The position numbers and the translations under genes are program-made. Shown piece by piece: positions 50,182 through 61,500 of a DNA stretch of 64,000 nucleotides. Source of the DNA: an uncultured Eubacteriales bacterium (GTDB lineage: Bacteria > Bacillota > Clostridia > Christensenellales > Aristaeellaceae); assembly GCA_902760595.1 (NCBI GenBank), contig CACWHI010000002.1, positions 62,001 to 126,000 of the forward strand. Direction: 5' to 3'. How positions within the stretch are numbered: position 1 is the first letter of the stretch; every line of letters begins with the position of its first letter. Below the pieces are notes generated by a model. The model searched no databases. It was not told the DNA's origin and saw only the letters and a program-made list of their open reading frames with translations.

Positions 50182-52125
50182 TTACTTCGTCACATTGAAG
50201 GTCGTGGTTCCCGCCTGCTTGCCGTCAAAGTACAGTGCCCAGGTATACTGGCCTGTCGGGATGGAGCCCACGCTTTCCATCAGGTATTCAAACAGATTGT
50301 TGAACGGATAGTCCTTCCAGTAAATGTACGTCCTGCCGGCGGGGATATTGTCGTCCGGATTCAGGTACTGCACAAAGGCGTCCCCGTTCGGAACGAAGAC
50401 CGCCATGGTCCAGTTGGCGGTGCGCTCATACCGGATCTGGGGATAATTGATCTTCAGGTATGCGTAGAACCGGTAAGTCGAAAGGTTCTTCTCGATCTCG
50501 GAGGCTTTGAAGCTCTTGTCCCCGTTGCGGGTCCCCTTGCCGGTCGTCACGCGCAGCTCCATCGAGGGCTTGACCTTGAAGTCGGTGAAGTTCTGCTTCG
50601 TCGGCCTGTAATCATAGGTGGCCGTCGCGCCGTTCCTGTCGGTCACCGTGATCGTATACGGCTCGCCCGGCACCATCGAAAAGCCGTTGGACACGCTCGT
50701 CAGGAAGGTGCCTGTCGTCATGCTCTGGCGCGCCGCCAGCTTCGTGCTGCCGCCGCTGGTATACTGGTGCTGCACCGTCACGCTGTACGGGCCCTTGTTC
50801 TCGCTGTCCTCCCAGCTGACGGTGGTGATGCCCCGGCTCACCGACGGCTCCTTGATCCGGAAGGTGCGCGGCCTGGGAGTCGGGGTCTTGGTGGGCTTCG
50901 GTGTAGGCGTTTTGGTCGGCTTCGGCGTCGGGGTGGCGGTCGCCCTGGGCGTCGGGGTCGCCGCCAGCGTCCGCGCGCTTTCAACGCTGAAGGGCACGGC
51001 GCCGACCGTCCGGCCTTCATGATACAGCTCGAACTGGTAGTCGCCCGCTTTCAGGTCGTTATTATCCGCGCACTTCTGCAGCAGCTGACCCATGGTATAG
51101 CGATAATACCAGGTGGAGCCGTCCGGCGCGTGAAGCGTAAAGCTGTCCCGCTCCGTATACAGCATGCCGCTGGGCGTCCTCAGCGCCGCCAGCACCGTCA
51201 GCTTATAATCCTCGGCGATCTGATAGTCCCAGGCAAAGCGCGCCATCGGCTTCAGGGCTTCATCCTGCAGATCGCTGAGGGCGTAGGCCCTGATCTTCAG
51301 CGTCTCTCCGCCCTCATCCAGAATCACGTCATGGCTGTGCTCGCTGAAGCTGATTTCCGTATACGGGATCGCCGCCGGCAGCGTCACGGATTTCATCTGC
51401 TTCGCGTCGAAGCGCGGCCTGCCGTTCTCCGCCGCGTCGCAGTACACGCCGAAAACCATCTTTTCCCCCGGCACCGCTTCGAGCCGCAGGTTCGTCTCCT
51501 CCGGTTCCATGGTGAACCAGGTGTAATAGTCATTCACGCCGTAGGCGGTGTACACATAATACTGTCCGGGATGCGTCGCCTTATAGCCCGAGTAGTCCAC
51601 CGTCACTTCGCCCAGGCCGACGATCAGGCTGAAGTCCTTCAGCCATTCGCTCTGATCCGGAGCTTCGGTCGGCGCAGGCTCGGGCACTGGCGCGTCTGTC
51701 GGGGTGGGCGTCGGCACTTCCGTGGGAACCTGAGAGGGCGCGAACGGTGTCGCCGGCGCCGCCGTCACGGATGGGGTCGGATCCAGCGCCGGGATCACCC
51801 AGCCGGGAAAGCTCTGCCTGGACGCGGGAGTCACTGCGGCGGCCGACTCGTCCGTCGGGGCAGCGGTCGGGGCCGGCGCAGGCTCGGGCGTGGCCGTCTG
51901 GAAGAAGGACGGGAACCACGAGCCCAGGAATGAGCCGCCTCCGTTCCCTGTTTCGGGGGCAGCCGTCGCCTGGGGACGCGGCGTACCGCATCCGGTGCAG
52001 AAGTTCAGCTCGTTCGCCGTTCCGCATTCCGGGCAGAACCAGCTGTCCGCCATCACGCAGCCAGGGAACAGGCACATAGCCATGAGCGCCGAAACCAGCG
52101 CGAATGACAGAATCTTTTTGCTCAT
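50182..52125 (-). CDS. Exported zinc-ribbon protein with Pro/Thr linkers
   Basis: 647 residues. A signal peptide (about 1-26, ending CVMADS) is directly followed by a zinc-ribbon CPECG-x8-CTGCG. Then a long Pro/Thr/Ala-rich linker (about 45-155), a beta-rich domain (about 160-390), a second linker with tandem TPTPKPTK units (about 395-425) and a C-terminal beta-rich domain. Zinc ribbons of this kind are normally cytoplasmic, so export is unusual. The linkers are typical of wall-spanning proteins. Function unknown. It is 12 bp upstream of the FHA gene in a wall-synthesis operon. Confidence 0.75.
   Translation of the reverse strand: MSKKILSFALVSALMAMCLFPGCVMADSWFCPECGTANELNFCTGCGTPRPQATAAPETGNGGGSFLGSWFPSFFQTATPEPAPAPTAAPTDESAAAVTPASRQSFPGWVIPALDPTPSVTAAPATPFAPSQVPTEVPTPTPTDAPVPEPAPTEAPDQSEWLKDFSLIVGLGEVTVDYSGYKATHPGQYYVYTAYGVNDYYTWFTMEPEETNLRLEAVPGEKMVFGVYCDAAENGRPRFDAKQMKSVTLPAAIPYTEISFSEHSHDVILDEGGETLKIRAYALSDLQDEALKPMARFAWDYQIAEDYKLTVLAALRTPSGMLYTERDSFTLHAPDGSTWYYRYTMGQLLQKCADNNDLKAGDYQFELYHEGRTVGAVPFSVESARTLAATPTPRATATPTPKPTKTPTPKPTKTPTPRPRTFRIKEPSVSRGITTVSWEDSENKGPYSVTVQHQYTSGGSTKLAARQSMTTGTFLTSVSNGFSMVPGEPYTITVTDRNGATATYDYRPTKQNFTDFKVKPSMELRVTTGKGTRNGDKSFKASEIEKNLSTYRFYAYLKINYPQIRYERTANWTMAVFVPNGDAFVQYLNPDDNIPAGRTYIYWKDYPFNNLFEYLMESVGSIPTGQYTWALYFDGKQAGTTTFNVTK
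50873..50962 (-). repeat. Tandem 24-bp repeat encoding TPTPKPTK units
   Basis: Near-identical 24 bp units on the minus strand encode Thr-Pro-Thr-Pro-Lys-Pro-Thr-Lys type repeats in the second linker of the exported zinc-ribbon protein. Copy number may vary between strains. Confidence 0.7.
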
Positions 52126-52163
52126 AGGGCGCGCCTCCTGTTCATCATTTGAAACTTCAGCCT

Positions 52164-52192
52164 ATTCTAACATAAAACAGCGGAGAACACAA
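52164..52192 (-). promoter_or_regulatory. Promoter of the exported zinc-ribbon/FHA/SEDS/PBP operon
   Basis: TTGTGT (52187-52192) and TAGAAT (52164-52169) are 17 bp apart on the minus strand, about 40 bp before the start at 52125. Confidence 0.6.
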
Positions 52193-52198
52193 ATTAAA

Positions 52199-52227
52199 TT
52201 GCAATATTCTCCCCGCTATGCTATAAT
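52199..52227 (+). promoter_or_regulatory. Promoter of lepA
   Basis: TTGCAA (52199-52204) and TATAAT (52222-52227) are 17 bp apart, 75 bp upstream of the lepA start. It is back-to-back with the minus-strand promoter. Confidence 0.75.
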
Positions 52228-52302
52228 TTTCCTGCTTTTCAGCCGGAACGGGCCCACGTTTCCCCGGCCGGCCTCCAACCTTCTGAACACTGAGGTATCA
52301 CA

Positions 52303-54108
<1,806 letters not shown>

Positions 54109-54115
54109 AAAAAGA

Positions 54116-54150
54116 GGCTGCTGCACAGTATTGCGCAACAGCCCCATTTT
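54116..54150 (+). terminator. Terminator hairpin after lepA
   Basis: GGCTGCTGC and GCAACAGCC (one mismatch) enclose a 10-base loop and are followed by CCCATTTTC. The stem resembles the one at 23398. Confidence 0.6.
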
Positions 54151-54162
54151 CTCTCTGTTCGC

Positions 54163-55626
54163 TTATTCTTCCTTATACGCGATCGCCTTGTCGAACAGCT
54201 CCTCCACTTCCCGCTCGGGCGCTTTGGAGCAGAGGGTGACGACGACCGCGGCAAGCAGGCCGCATAAGAAGCCCGGGATGATCTCATAGACGCCGGTGCC
54301 GGACAGGAAGGCCAGCCAGAGGATATCCACCGCCGCGCCGACCACGATGCCCACCAGCGCCCCGTGGAAATTAAAGCGCTTCCAGTACAGGCTCAGCAGG
54401 ATGACCGGGCCGAAGGCTGCGCCGAACACGCCCCAGGCGTTGGACACCAGGCTCATGATGGTGCCCGCGGCGGGATTGGTGGCGATCACCAGCGCGATCA
54501 CCGCGATGATCAGCACCACCATGCGGCCCGTCCACAGCATCTCACGGTCGCTGGCCTTGTTGCCGCGCACGATGGGCTTGTACACGTCGGAGGAGAAGGC
54601 CGAGGCCGCCGCCAGCAGCTGGCTGTCCGCCGTGGACATCGAGGCCGCCAGGATGGCGGAAAGCAGGATGCCGGAAACGACGCCGGGGAAGATACGGCGC
54701 ACCATGGTGATGAACACGAGGTTCTTGTCGTAGATCTCCTGGTCATAGCCCAGGAGCTGACGGCCGAAGATGCCCACCAGCGCGGCGAAGACCAGGATCA
54801 GGGTCGTCCAGCTGATACCGATCGCGGCGGATTTCTTCAGCGATTTCTGGGACTCCACCGACATGAAGCGGATGATGATGTGGGGCATGCCGAAGTAGCC
54901 GAGGCCCCAGCCCAGTCCGGACACGATATCCTGCCAGCTCGTCAGCGGATTGAAGAAGTTCGGCGTCTGGGCGATGATCTCCGAGTTGCCGCCGGTGATC
55001 ATGGTCGACGCGAAGATCGGCGCGATCAGCAGCGCCGCGAGCATCAGCAGCCCCTGGAAAAAGTCCGTCCAGCACACGGCGGAGAAGCCGCCCAGGAAGG
55101 TGTAGGCGATGATGATCACCGCCGCCAGGTACATGGCCACCGTCTCGTCAATGCCGATGACCGTATGGAACAGCGTGCCCGCCGCCTTGATGCTGGCCGC
55201 GGCGTACACCGTGTAGGCCACCAGGAAGATGACCGCGCACACCACCTGCAGCGCATAGGACTTGGAGCGGAACCGCCGGGTCAGGTACTGCGGGATGGTG
55301 ATGGCATCGCCGGAGACGATGGAAAAGCTGCGCAGGCGCGGCGCCTCAAAGATCCAGCTCAGCGCGTATCCGATCGCGAGACCTACAGAGATCCAGACCT
55401 GGCCCAGGCCCAGGGCATAGATGGCGGTGGGGAGGCCCATCAGCACCCAGGCGCTCATATCCGAAGCGCCGGCGGACAGGGCGCTGACCCACGGCCCCAT
55501 CTGGCGACCGCCCAGGAAGTACTCCTTTTCCCCCGCGTTCTTGCTTCTCAGGAAGAAATACAGTCCGATCCCGATCATGAAGGCCAGGTAGATCACGAAG
55601 ACGACGATTTCAGAGGTATTGCTCAT
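54163..55626 (-). CDS. putP: Sodium/proline symporter PutP
   Basis: 487 residues with about 13 membrane helices. SSS-family features: MIGIGLYFFLRSKNAGEKEY at the N terminus, FLGGRQMGPWVSALSAGASD, MSAWVLMGLP and, further on, AVCWTDFFQGLLML and SAILAASMSTADSQLLAAAS with the sodium-site Ser. It imports proline with Na+. It is divergent from a glutaminase-family gene across a palindromic operator region. Confidence 0.88.
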   Translation of the reverse strand: MSNTSEIVVFVIYLAFMIGIGLYFFLRSKNAGEKEYFLGGRQMGPWVSALSAGASDMSAWVLMGLPTAIYALGLGQVWISVGLAIGYALSWIFEAPRLRSFSIVSGDAITIPQYLTRRFRSKSYALQVVCAVIFLVAYTVYAAASIKAAGTLFHTVIGIDETVAMYLAAVIIIAYTFLGGFSAVCWTDFFQGLLMLAALLIAPIFASTMITGGNSEIIAQTPNFFNPLTSWQDIVSGLGWGLGYFGMPHIIIRFMSVESQKSLKKSAAIGISWTTLILVFAALVGIFGRQLLGYDQEIYDKNLVFITMVRRIFPGVVSGILLSAILAASMSTADSQLLAAASAFSSDVYKPIVRGNKASDREMLWTGRMVVLIIAVIALVIATNPAAGTIMSLVSNAWGVFGAAFGPVILLSLYWKRFNFHGALVGIVVGAAVDILWLAFLSGTGVYEIIPGFLCGLLAAVVVTLCSKAPEREVEELFDKAIAYKEE

Positions 55627-55643
55627 TCATTTCATCTCCCGTT

Positions 55644-55682
55644 CTGTATGGTATACAGGCATACCAAGTATACTGTATACAG
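55644..55682. promoter_or_regulatory. Palindromic operator pair between putP and the glutaminase-like gene
   Basis: CTGTAT-GGT-ATACAG (55644-55658) and CTGTATACAG (55673-55682) are perfect inverted repeats with the same half-site. They flank the -10 box of putP, one in the spacer and one in the start region. No regulator gene for them is in the window. Confidence 0.7.
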
Positions 55683-55695
55683 ACTCGTTTTTGAA
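55667..55695 (-). promoter_or_regulatory. Promoter of putP
   Basis: TTCAAA (55690-55695) and TATACT (55667-55672) are 17 bp apart on the minus strand; a palindrome lies in the spacer. Confidence 0.6.
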
Positions 55696-55757
55696 GTACT
55701 GAGCGGCACAAAACAAAAAAGAAACATCACCGCCGCATTAGAAGAGGAGGAAAGCGC

Positions 55758-57689
55758 ATGGAAAACCTGGACCGTCTGCCCGCCCTGCCGCTGATCGCCA
55801 ACAATCCCTATTTTTCCATCTGGCTTCCCGGAGACACGCTGAACGCCGCCGCCCCCGTCCACTGGTCCGGCGCGCCGAAGGGCCTGAACGGCAGCGCCGT
55901 CATCGACGGCCGCGAATACTGCTGGCTGGGCAAGAGCTCCCGCCCGAGCATGGAGACCGTCTCACTGAAGGTGACGCCCACGCGCACCGTCAGCGTCATG
56001 CGTGCCGCGGGCGTCGGGCTGACGGCGGCCTTCTGGTCCCCCGCCCTGCCGGACGACCTGGACGCCCTGTCCACACCGATCACCTTTGTGGACGTCTCCC
56101 TCGTTTCCCTGGACGGCCGGGCCCACAGCGTATCCCTGCGCTTTTTCGCCTCTGGCGACCTGTGCTACGACGGACAGGTGCCGCCGCCTCTCCAGGGCGA
56201 ACAGTTTGCGTACGAGGGCCTGTCCATGGCCTTCATCGGCCAGGCGCAGCAGCGTGTGCTGGGCCACTCCGGGGACCACATCACAATGGACTGGGGCTAC
56301 CTGTATCTGGCCGCGCCGGAGGGCGTCAGGTACCTGGAGAACCGAGGCCTATCCTTCACAAAGGAGCTGGATATCGGCGCTGAGCCCTGCGGCACCCATC
56401 TGCTGCTGGGCTACGACGACGTCGCCGCCATCGACTATTTCGGCGCCTATTGCAAGAACTGGGGAATGCGCGACGGCAAAACCATGCCGCAGGCCCTGTC
56501 GGCGTTCTCGCAGCGAAGGGCGGAGCTGCTCTCCGCCTGCGAGCGGCTGGACGAAGCCGTCCTTTCCGAAGCGGAGCGCATCGGCGGGGAGGATTACCGC
56601 CTGATCGCGGCCGCCGCGTGGCGGCACACCTTCGCCGCGCACGCGCTCATCGCGACGCCCGGCGGGGAGATGGCGTTCCTTTCCAAGGAAAACGATTCCA
56701 ACGGCTGCATCGGCACGGTGGACGTAAGCTATCCCTCCATCCCGCTCTTCCTGCGCTTCTGTCCGGAACTGGTGAACGCCCTGTGCAGGCCGGTGCTGCG
56801 CTTTGCCTCCCTGCCCGTCTGGCAGGACGATTTCGCGCCGCACGACGTAGGGCGGTATCCGCACGCCACCGGACAGGTATACGCGGCAAAGAAGCCCCTG
56901 CCCAACGGCCGGACCGCGCCGCTCTATTACCTGTATCCTGCCGGCACGGACGTCTACGATCCGCGCTACCAGATGCCGGTGGAGGAATGCGGGAACATGC
57001 TGATCATGCTGGAGGCCGCCCTCAGCTTCGGCGCGGACGACAGCCTGATCCGCCGGTATGCCGGCCTGCTGGACCAGTGGGTGCGCTACCTGAACGACTG
57101 CGGCGAGGATCCCGGGGAGCAGCTGTGCACTGACGACTTCGCGGGACACCTGGCCCGGAACGTGAACCTGTCCGCCAAGGCCTTTGTCGGGATCGCGTGC
57201 TACGCCAGGATCCTCAGCCGGCTGGGCCGGACGGAAGAAGCGCGGCGCTGGGAAGCGCGTGCGCATGCGCTGGCGGAAAGCTGGCTGCGCCGCGCCTTTG
57301 ATGGAACATCAGCGGCCCTCACCTTTGACGGCACAGGCTGGAGCATGAAATACAACCTGGTCTGGGACCGCGTGCTCGGCCTTCATCTGCTGCCGGAGGA
57401 ATTCTACGAGGCGGAGACCCGCAGCTACCTCGGGCATGTGAACGAGTTCGGGCTTCCCCTGGATTCCCGGGCCGATTATACCAAGTCCGACTGGCTGGTC
57501 TGGTCCGCCTGCCTGACCGTGGATCCCGCGCTGTTCCGCCAGCTGATCGCCCCGCTGGCGCACTACCTGCGCGCCACCCCGACCCGCGTTCCCTTTTCCG
57601 ACTGGTACGACACAAAAACCGGACGCTACGTGGCCTTTATCGCCCGCAGCGTCCAGGGCGGGGTATATATGCCCATGATCATTCCCTAA
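55758..57689 (+). CDS. GtaA-like glutaminase family protein (DUF4965/DUF1793 type)
   Basis: 643 residues, starting after GAGGAGGAAAGCGC. The N terminus PLIANNPYFSIWLPGDTLNA and PVHWSGAPKGLNGSAVIDG are typical of the DUF4964 region, then DUF5127-, DUF4965- and DUF1793-like regions follow (EYCGNM-like MPVEECGNMLIMLEAALSFG and TRVPFSDWYDTKTGRYVAF at the end). Fungal members are secreted glutaminases; bacterial members are poorly studied and related in fold to glycoside hydrolases. This one lacks a signal peptide, so it would be cytoplasmic. It is divergent from the proline transporter gene. Confidence 0.78.
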   Translation: MENLDRLPALPLIANNPYFSIWLPGDTLNAAAPVHWSGAPKGLNGSAVIDGREYCWLGKSSRPSMETVSLKVTPTRTVSVMRAAGVGLTAAFWSPALPDDLDALSTPITFVDVSLVSLDGRAHSVSLRFFASGDLCYDGQVPPPLQGEQFAYEGLSMAFIGQAQQRVLGHSGDHITMDWGYLYLAAPEGVRYLENRGLSFTKELDIGAEPCGTHLLLGYDDVAAIDYFGAYCKNWGMRDGKTMPQALSAFSQRRAELLSACERLDEAVLSEAERIGGEDYRLIAAAAWRHTFAAHALIATPGGEMAFLSKENDSNGCIGTVDVSYPSIPLFLRFCPELVNALCRPVLRFASLPVWQDDFAPHDVGRYPHATGQVYAAKKPLPNGRTAPLYYLYPAGTDVYDPRYQMPVEECGNMLIMLEAALSFGADDSLIRRYAGLLDQWVRYLNDCGEDPGEQLCTDDFAGHLARNVNLSAKAFVGIACYARILSRLGRTEEARRWEARAHALAESWLRRAFDGTSAALTFDGTGWSMKYNLVWDRVLGLHLLPEEFYEAETRSYLGHVNEFGLPLDSRADYTKSDWLVWSACLTVDPALFRQLIAPLAHYLRATPTRVPFSDWYDTKTGRYVAFIARSVQGGVYMPMIIP

Positions 57690-57696
57690 ACGCAAA

Positions 57697-57748
57697 CAGA
57701 TGGGGTCTGTCCACGATGATGTGCGGCACCCCCATCTGCTTGTTTTTT
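57697..57748 (+). terminator. Terminator after the glutaminase-like gene
   Basis: CAGATGGGG (57697-57705) pairs with CCCCATCTG (57730-57738); TTGTTTTTT follows. Confidence 0.75.
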
Positions 57749-57749
57749 A

Positions 57750-58544
57750 TCATCTTCCGAAAAACGCGAAGACACGGTCGTAAAAGTCCTTCGCTTCCTC
57801 ATAAGCACCGTGCCCAAGACCCTGGTACACATAGAGCTCACTGCCGGAGATCCCCCGATGCAGCTCAGCCGCTGCATCAGGCCCAACGGTGCGGTCGTCG
57901 CTTCCGGCGATGATGAGCGTCGGACAGCTGATCCGTGACAGGCTGTCACGGGCATCGAACCTCAGGATAGCGCCGGCGTTCTTCAGAAACCGGTCATAGT
58001 CCGCCGGCCTGGTGAGCCTGGCCAGCAGGGGAAACAGCTTCCTGTTCCTTCGCAGATACCGCGCTGAATACATCCTCTCCGCGGTATCAGCCATCAGCGC
58101 CGCGTGATCCCCACGCTTCGCTATATCCATCCAGCCGGTGACCACGGCTTTCACAACACTGTTAGCGTCAGGCGCCGTGACAGCCAGCGCCAGCCCTGTG
58201 ACCAGCCCGGGATGCCGGACCGCGATCGCCTGGGCGATCATCCCGCCCTGGGAAACGCCCAGCAGATACGTCTGTTCTATGCCCAGGCTGCGGAGGACCT
58301 GCGCCTGGTCATCCGCCATATCCTCGATGGAATAGCCTTCCGACATCACGTTCTTCCTGCTGAACATATAAACGGCATAGTCACGGAGGTATTTCCGGTA
58401 AGGGGCTGACAGGATCAGTGCCTTCCCGCGGACCGTCGCCAGCCCGTCCGACAGGCCGGGCAGCACGGCCAGCTTCCGGCCACCGCTGCCGAAGGAGACA
58501 TAATACATCTCCGTATCTCCGACCGGCACACTGCCGTTTTTCAC
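57750..58544 (-). CDS. Alpha/beta hydrolase
   Basis: 264 residues, cytoplasmic. The nucleophile elbow is LLGVSQGGMIAQAIAVRHPG (Ser in GVSQGG), the acid region is LIIAGSDDRTVGPDA and the His is in YVYQGLGHGAYEEA. The set fits the alpha/beta hydrolase family (lipase, esterase or C-C hydrolase types). The substrate cannot be told. It lies 40 bp upstream of nothing on its strand except the large glycosyltransferase gene, which ends 41 bp before its start. Confidence 0.85.
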   Translation of the reverse strand: MKNGSVPVGDTEMYYVSFGSGGRKLAVLPGLSDGLATVRGKALILSAPYRKYLRDYAVYMFSRKNVMSEGYSIEDMADDQAQVLRSLGIEQTYLLGVSQGGMIAQAIAVRHPGLVTGLALAVTAPDANSVVKAVVTGWMDIAKRGDHAALMADTAERMYSARYLRRNRKLFPLLARLTRPADYDRFLKNAGAILRFDARDSLSRISCPTLIIAGSDDRTVGPDAAAELHRGISGSELYVYQGLGHGAYEEAKDFYDRVFAFFGR

Positions 58545-58584
58545 GTTATGGCCTCCCCACAGCTTCAGAGCACGGCTGACAGCC

Positions 58585-61500
58585 TCAATAATACAGGTTC
58601 CCGAACCAGTTCATCGCGTCCAGCCAGCCGGTGCGCACCATGAGGCCGGAGGCATACGGGAAGAAGGCGATGAACAGGGCGGCGACCACGATCAGGTACA
58701 CGATCAGTCCGGCCAGGCACCAGCGGTCGGCCTTTTTCTTTGCCCGGGCCGCTTCCTCCTCCGTTTTGCCCTTCTCCAAAGCGCGCCGCTCGGCCCGTTC
58801 GGTGAGCCAGCCCTCCAGGTATTCGAAGATCAGGCCGGTGCAGAGAATAATGAACGGCACCGACGGGAAATAGTGATAGATGTACGTGCCGCGCGGCACC
58901 AGCATCCACGGCAGATACTGCGCCGCGAACGCGATGATCAGCATCAGCGGCCGGCGGTCATACCTCCCCGCGGGAGACAACGGCGTTGCCGCCTCCGCCG
59001 GATACCCGCTCTTTATACTGCCCAGCTGCCTGGTCAGCCACGCGCAGAACGTCATGAGCAGGCACGCGAAGCCCACCCACCACACGGCGATATTACCGAA
59101 GGCCAGGATGGTGGAGGCGTAGCCGGCGGGCTCATAGCGGTCCGCCGCGTAATACATGGGCTTCACCACCGCGAAGGGCCACTGATACCACGGGGAGTAA
59201 TAGGGATGGTCCATGCCCAGGCCCGGCTGGGAATGATAGCTGAGCATCCCCTCCGCCGCGTTGATGATGCGCTGCAGGCTCACGCCGCCGTTCGGCGCGA
59301 AGTACGGGATATAAGAGAGGTAGTAGATCAGCGCGGGTATGCCCACGAACCAGATGAAGCAGCTGACGACCGTGATCAGCAGGCGCCGCGTCCCCTGGCC
59401 GCGCGCCGCCACCACGCGCGGATCGTTCCCATGGGCCGCTTTCGCCTTTTTGACGGCGTACCAGCGGCGGCCGACGCTGATGAAGAACAGGATCGCCAGG
59501 CCGACGCCCGCGTAGCAGCCCGTCCACTTGCTGGCCACCGCCAGGCCCATCATGAGGCCTGACAGTGCCAGCGGCACCAGCGTTTTGCGCAGGGGCTGGC
59601 CGAAGAAATCGGCCAGCATCCAGCGGAACATGAAGTAATAGCTCCAGATGATGAACAGTACGACGTAGCTGTCGATGGTCGCCAGCCGCGTCTGGGTATA
59701 GTGCAGGGTGTCCAGCGCCAGCATCAGGCAGCAGAGCACCGCGTACCTGCGCTTTTTGAACAGCAGCCGCGCCAGCAGGTACAGACCGGGCAGCATCAGC
59801 ACGCCGGCGAGGGTGCCCGCGAAGCGCCAGGCGAACGGCGTCATGCCGAACAGGCCGACGCACCAGCTCATCAGAACCTTGCCAAGCGGCGGATGCGTGG
59901 TCTCGTAGGGCGTCATGCCGGCCCAGTGCTCGTAGGCGGTGCGGGCGTGGTAGATCTCGTCGAAGTACATGCTGTTGTACCAGCCGGGCTCGCCCGTGAG
60001 CGTGTCCTGCTCGTCTGTAAGAGCGCTCACGTCGCCGCCCGTGGAGCTGACGGCGGACGCGATGGGCAGCACGTTTCCCTCCGCGTCGCGGAACAGCACC
60101 TCCATCAGCGTCAGGCCCGCGTCGCCGGCGGTCAGCCGCACATAGCGCCCGTTCAGGGACAGGCCCTTCATCCCGCGGTTGGAGCGCACATAATTCCACT
60201 GGAACAGGTCGCCGATATCCATCCTGCAGGTATAGGCGTTCGTCCAGGTTTCCCCGTCGGCGCTGGTCTCCACCTTGAACGAGCACTTGTACTGGTGCAC
60301 GCCGCCGATGTACAGCATCCGGAAATCAGGCAGTTCCTTCCCCAGGTCGAAGGTGACCGATTCAGTCACCAGGATATACTCATCCGCGGCGGACATCGAA
60401 GCGTCGAAGGCGTTCTCATCCCAGCCCTCCTCATCGCTCCAGTCGTCCTCATCCCACAGCTCAGCTTCTTCCTCGTCCCAGAGCTCGGAGTCGTTTTCAT
60501 CCCAGTATTCAGGCTCTGGGTTTTCCGCGCTGGCCGCCGCTTCCTCCGCCGGTGTCTCCGCCTCAGGAGGCACATAGTTGGGATTTTTCTCATACTGCGC
60601 GTGGAACTCGTAGCCGGTCTGCGGGGAGGTCACGCTGCCCAGATGCCAGAAGGCCAGGCCCGCGTACAGTGCGGTGATCACCAGGATCAGGACCGCGTCC
60701 CTGCGATCCAGTTTCCTATCCGTATGGGACAGCTCCTCCCGCGCCACGCATTCTCCGAGAGGCTTGGCGGGAACGGCGTTCCCGGAGGTTTTTTCTTCCG
60801 TATCGGACGCTGCCGACGCCACAGGCTTCGCTCTCCACGGCCGCCAGCCCTCCCCGGCCCGATCTACTCCGATCCAGCAGGTCATACTGAAGGCACAGAC
60901 GTTCAGGACGGCGGAAAGGTACTCCAGGGCGCCCATATCGCTGATATGCCCGATATAGGGGATCGTCAGGTGTCCGTCCGAACCGCCGATGCGCTGGTTC
61001 CGGGAGAGCACGCAGCCCACGTTCAGGAAGCAGCCGGCTGTCGCCAGCAGGGCCGCCAGCAGGATACGGTCATCCTCCTCGATCAGCCACGCCCACAGCA
61101 GCAGCAGGATCGCCGGGAAGAGGTAGCGCTCATGCATCATCCCGCCCATCGCAAACAGGCCGGTCATCAGCAGGCCGCCGTACAGCGGCAGGTGACGCAG
61201 CTGACCCGCCTGCACGCAGAGCGCGATCGTCAGCGCGATCACCAGCCCCATCAGCGCCGTGGACCAGAACTGCCAGCTCACACGGAATACCGTTCCGATG
61301 ACCGCCAGGATGAGCGCCACGGCAAGAACAGCCAACGGGATCAGCGCTTTCCTGATATTCTTTCTTTGCCTGACCACAACCCAGCCCGCGGGCAGGCCGA
61401 ACAGGGCCAGGGCGGCCCAGCCGAACCAGCGCGGCGCGCCGGAAGCCAGGCCCATCCAGTTCGCCCCGGCCAGGAAATACAGGTTGCACGCGTTGACGGC

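Noticed and set aside
50873-50962. CRISPR-like short repeats
   Set aside because: Units are adjacent without spacers and in frame within a coding linker; they are protein-level TPTPKPTK repeats.
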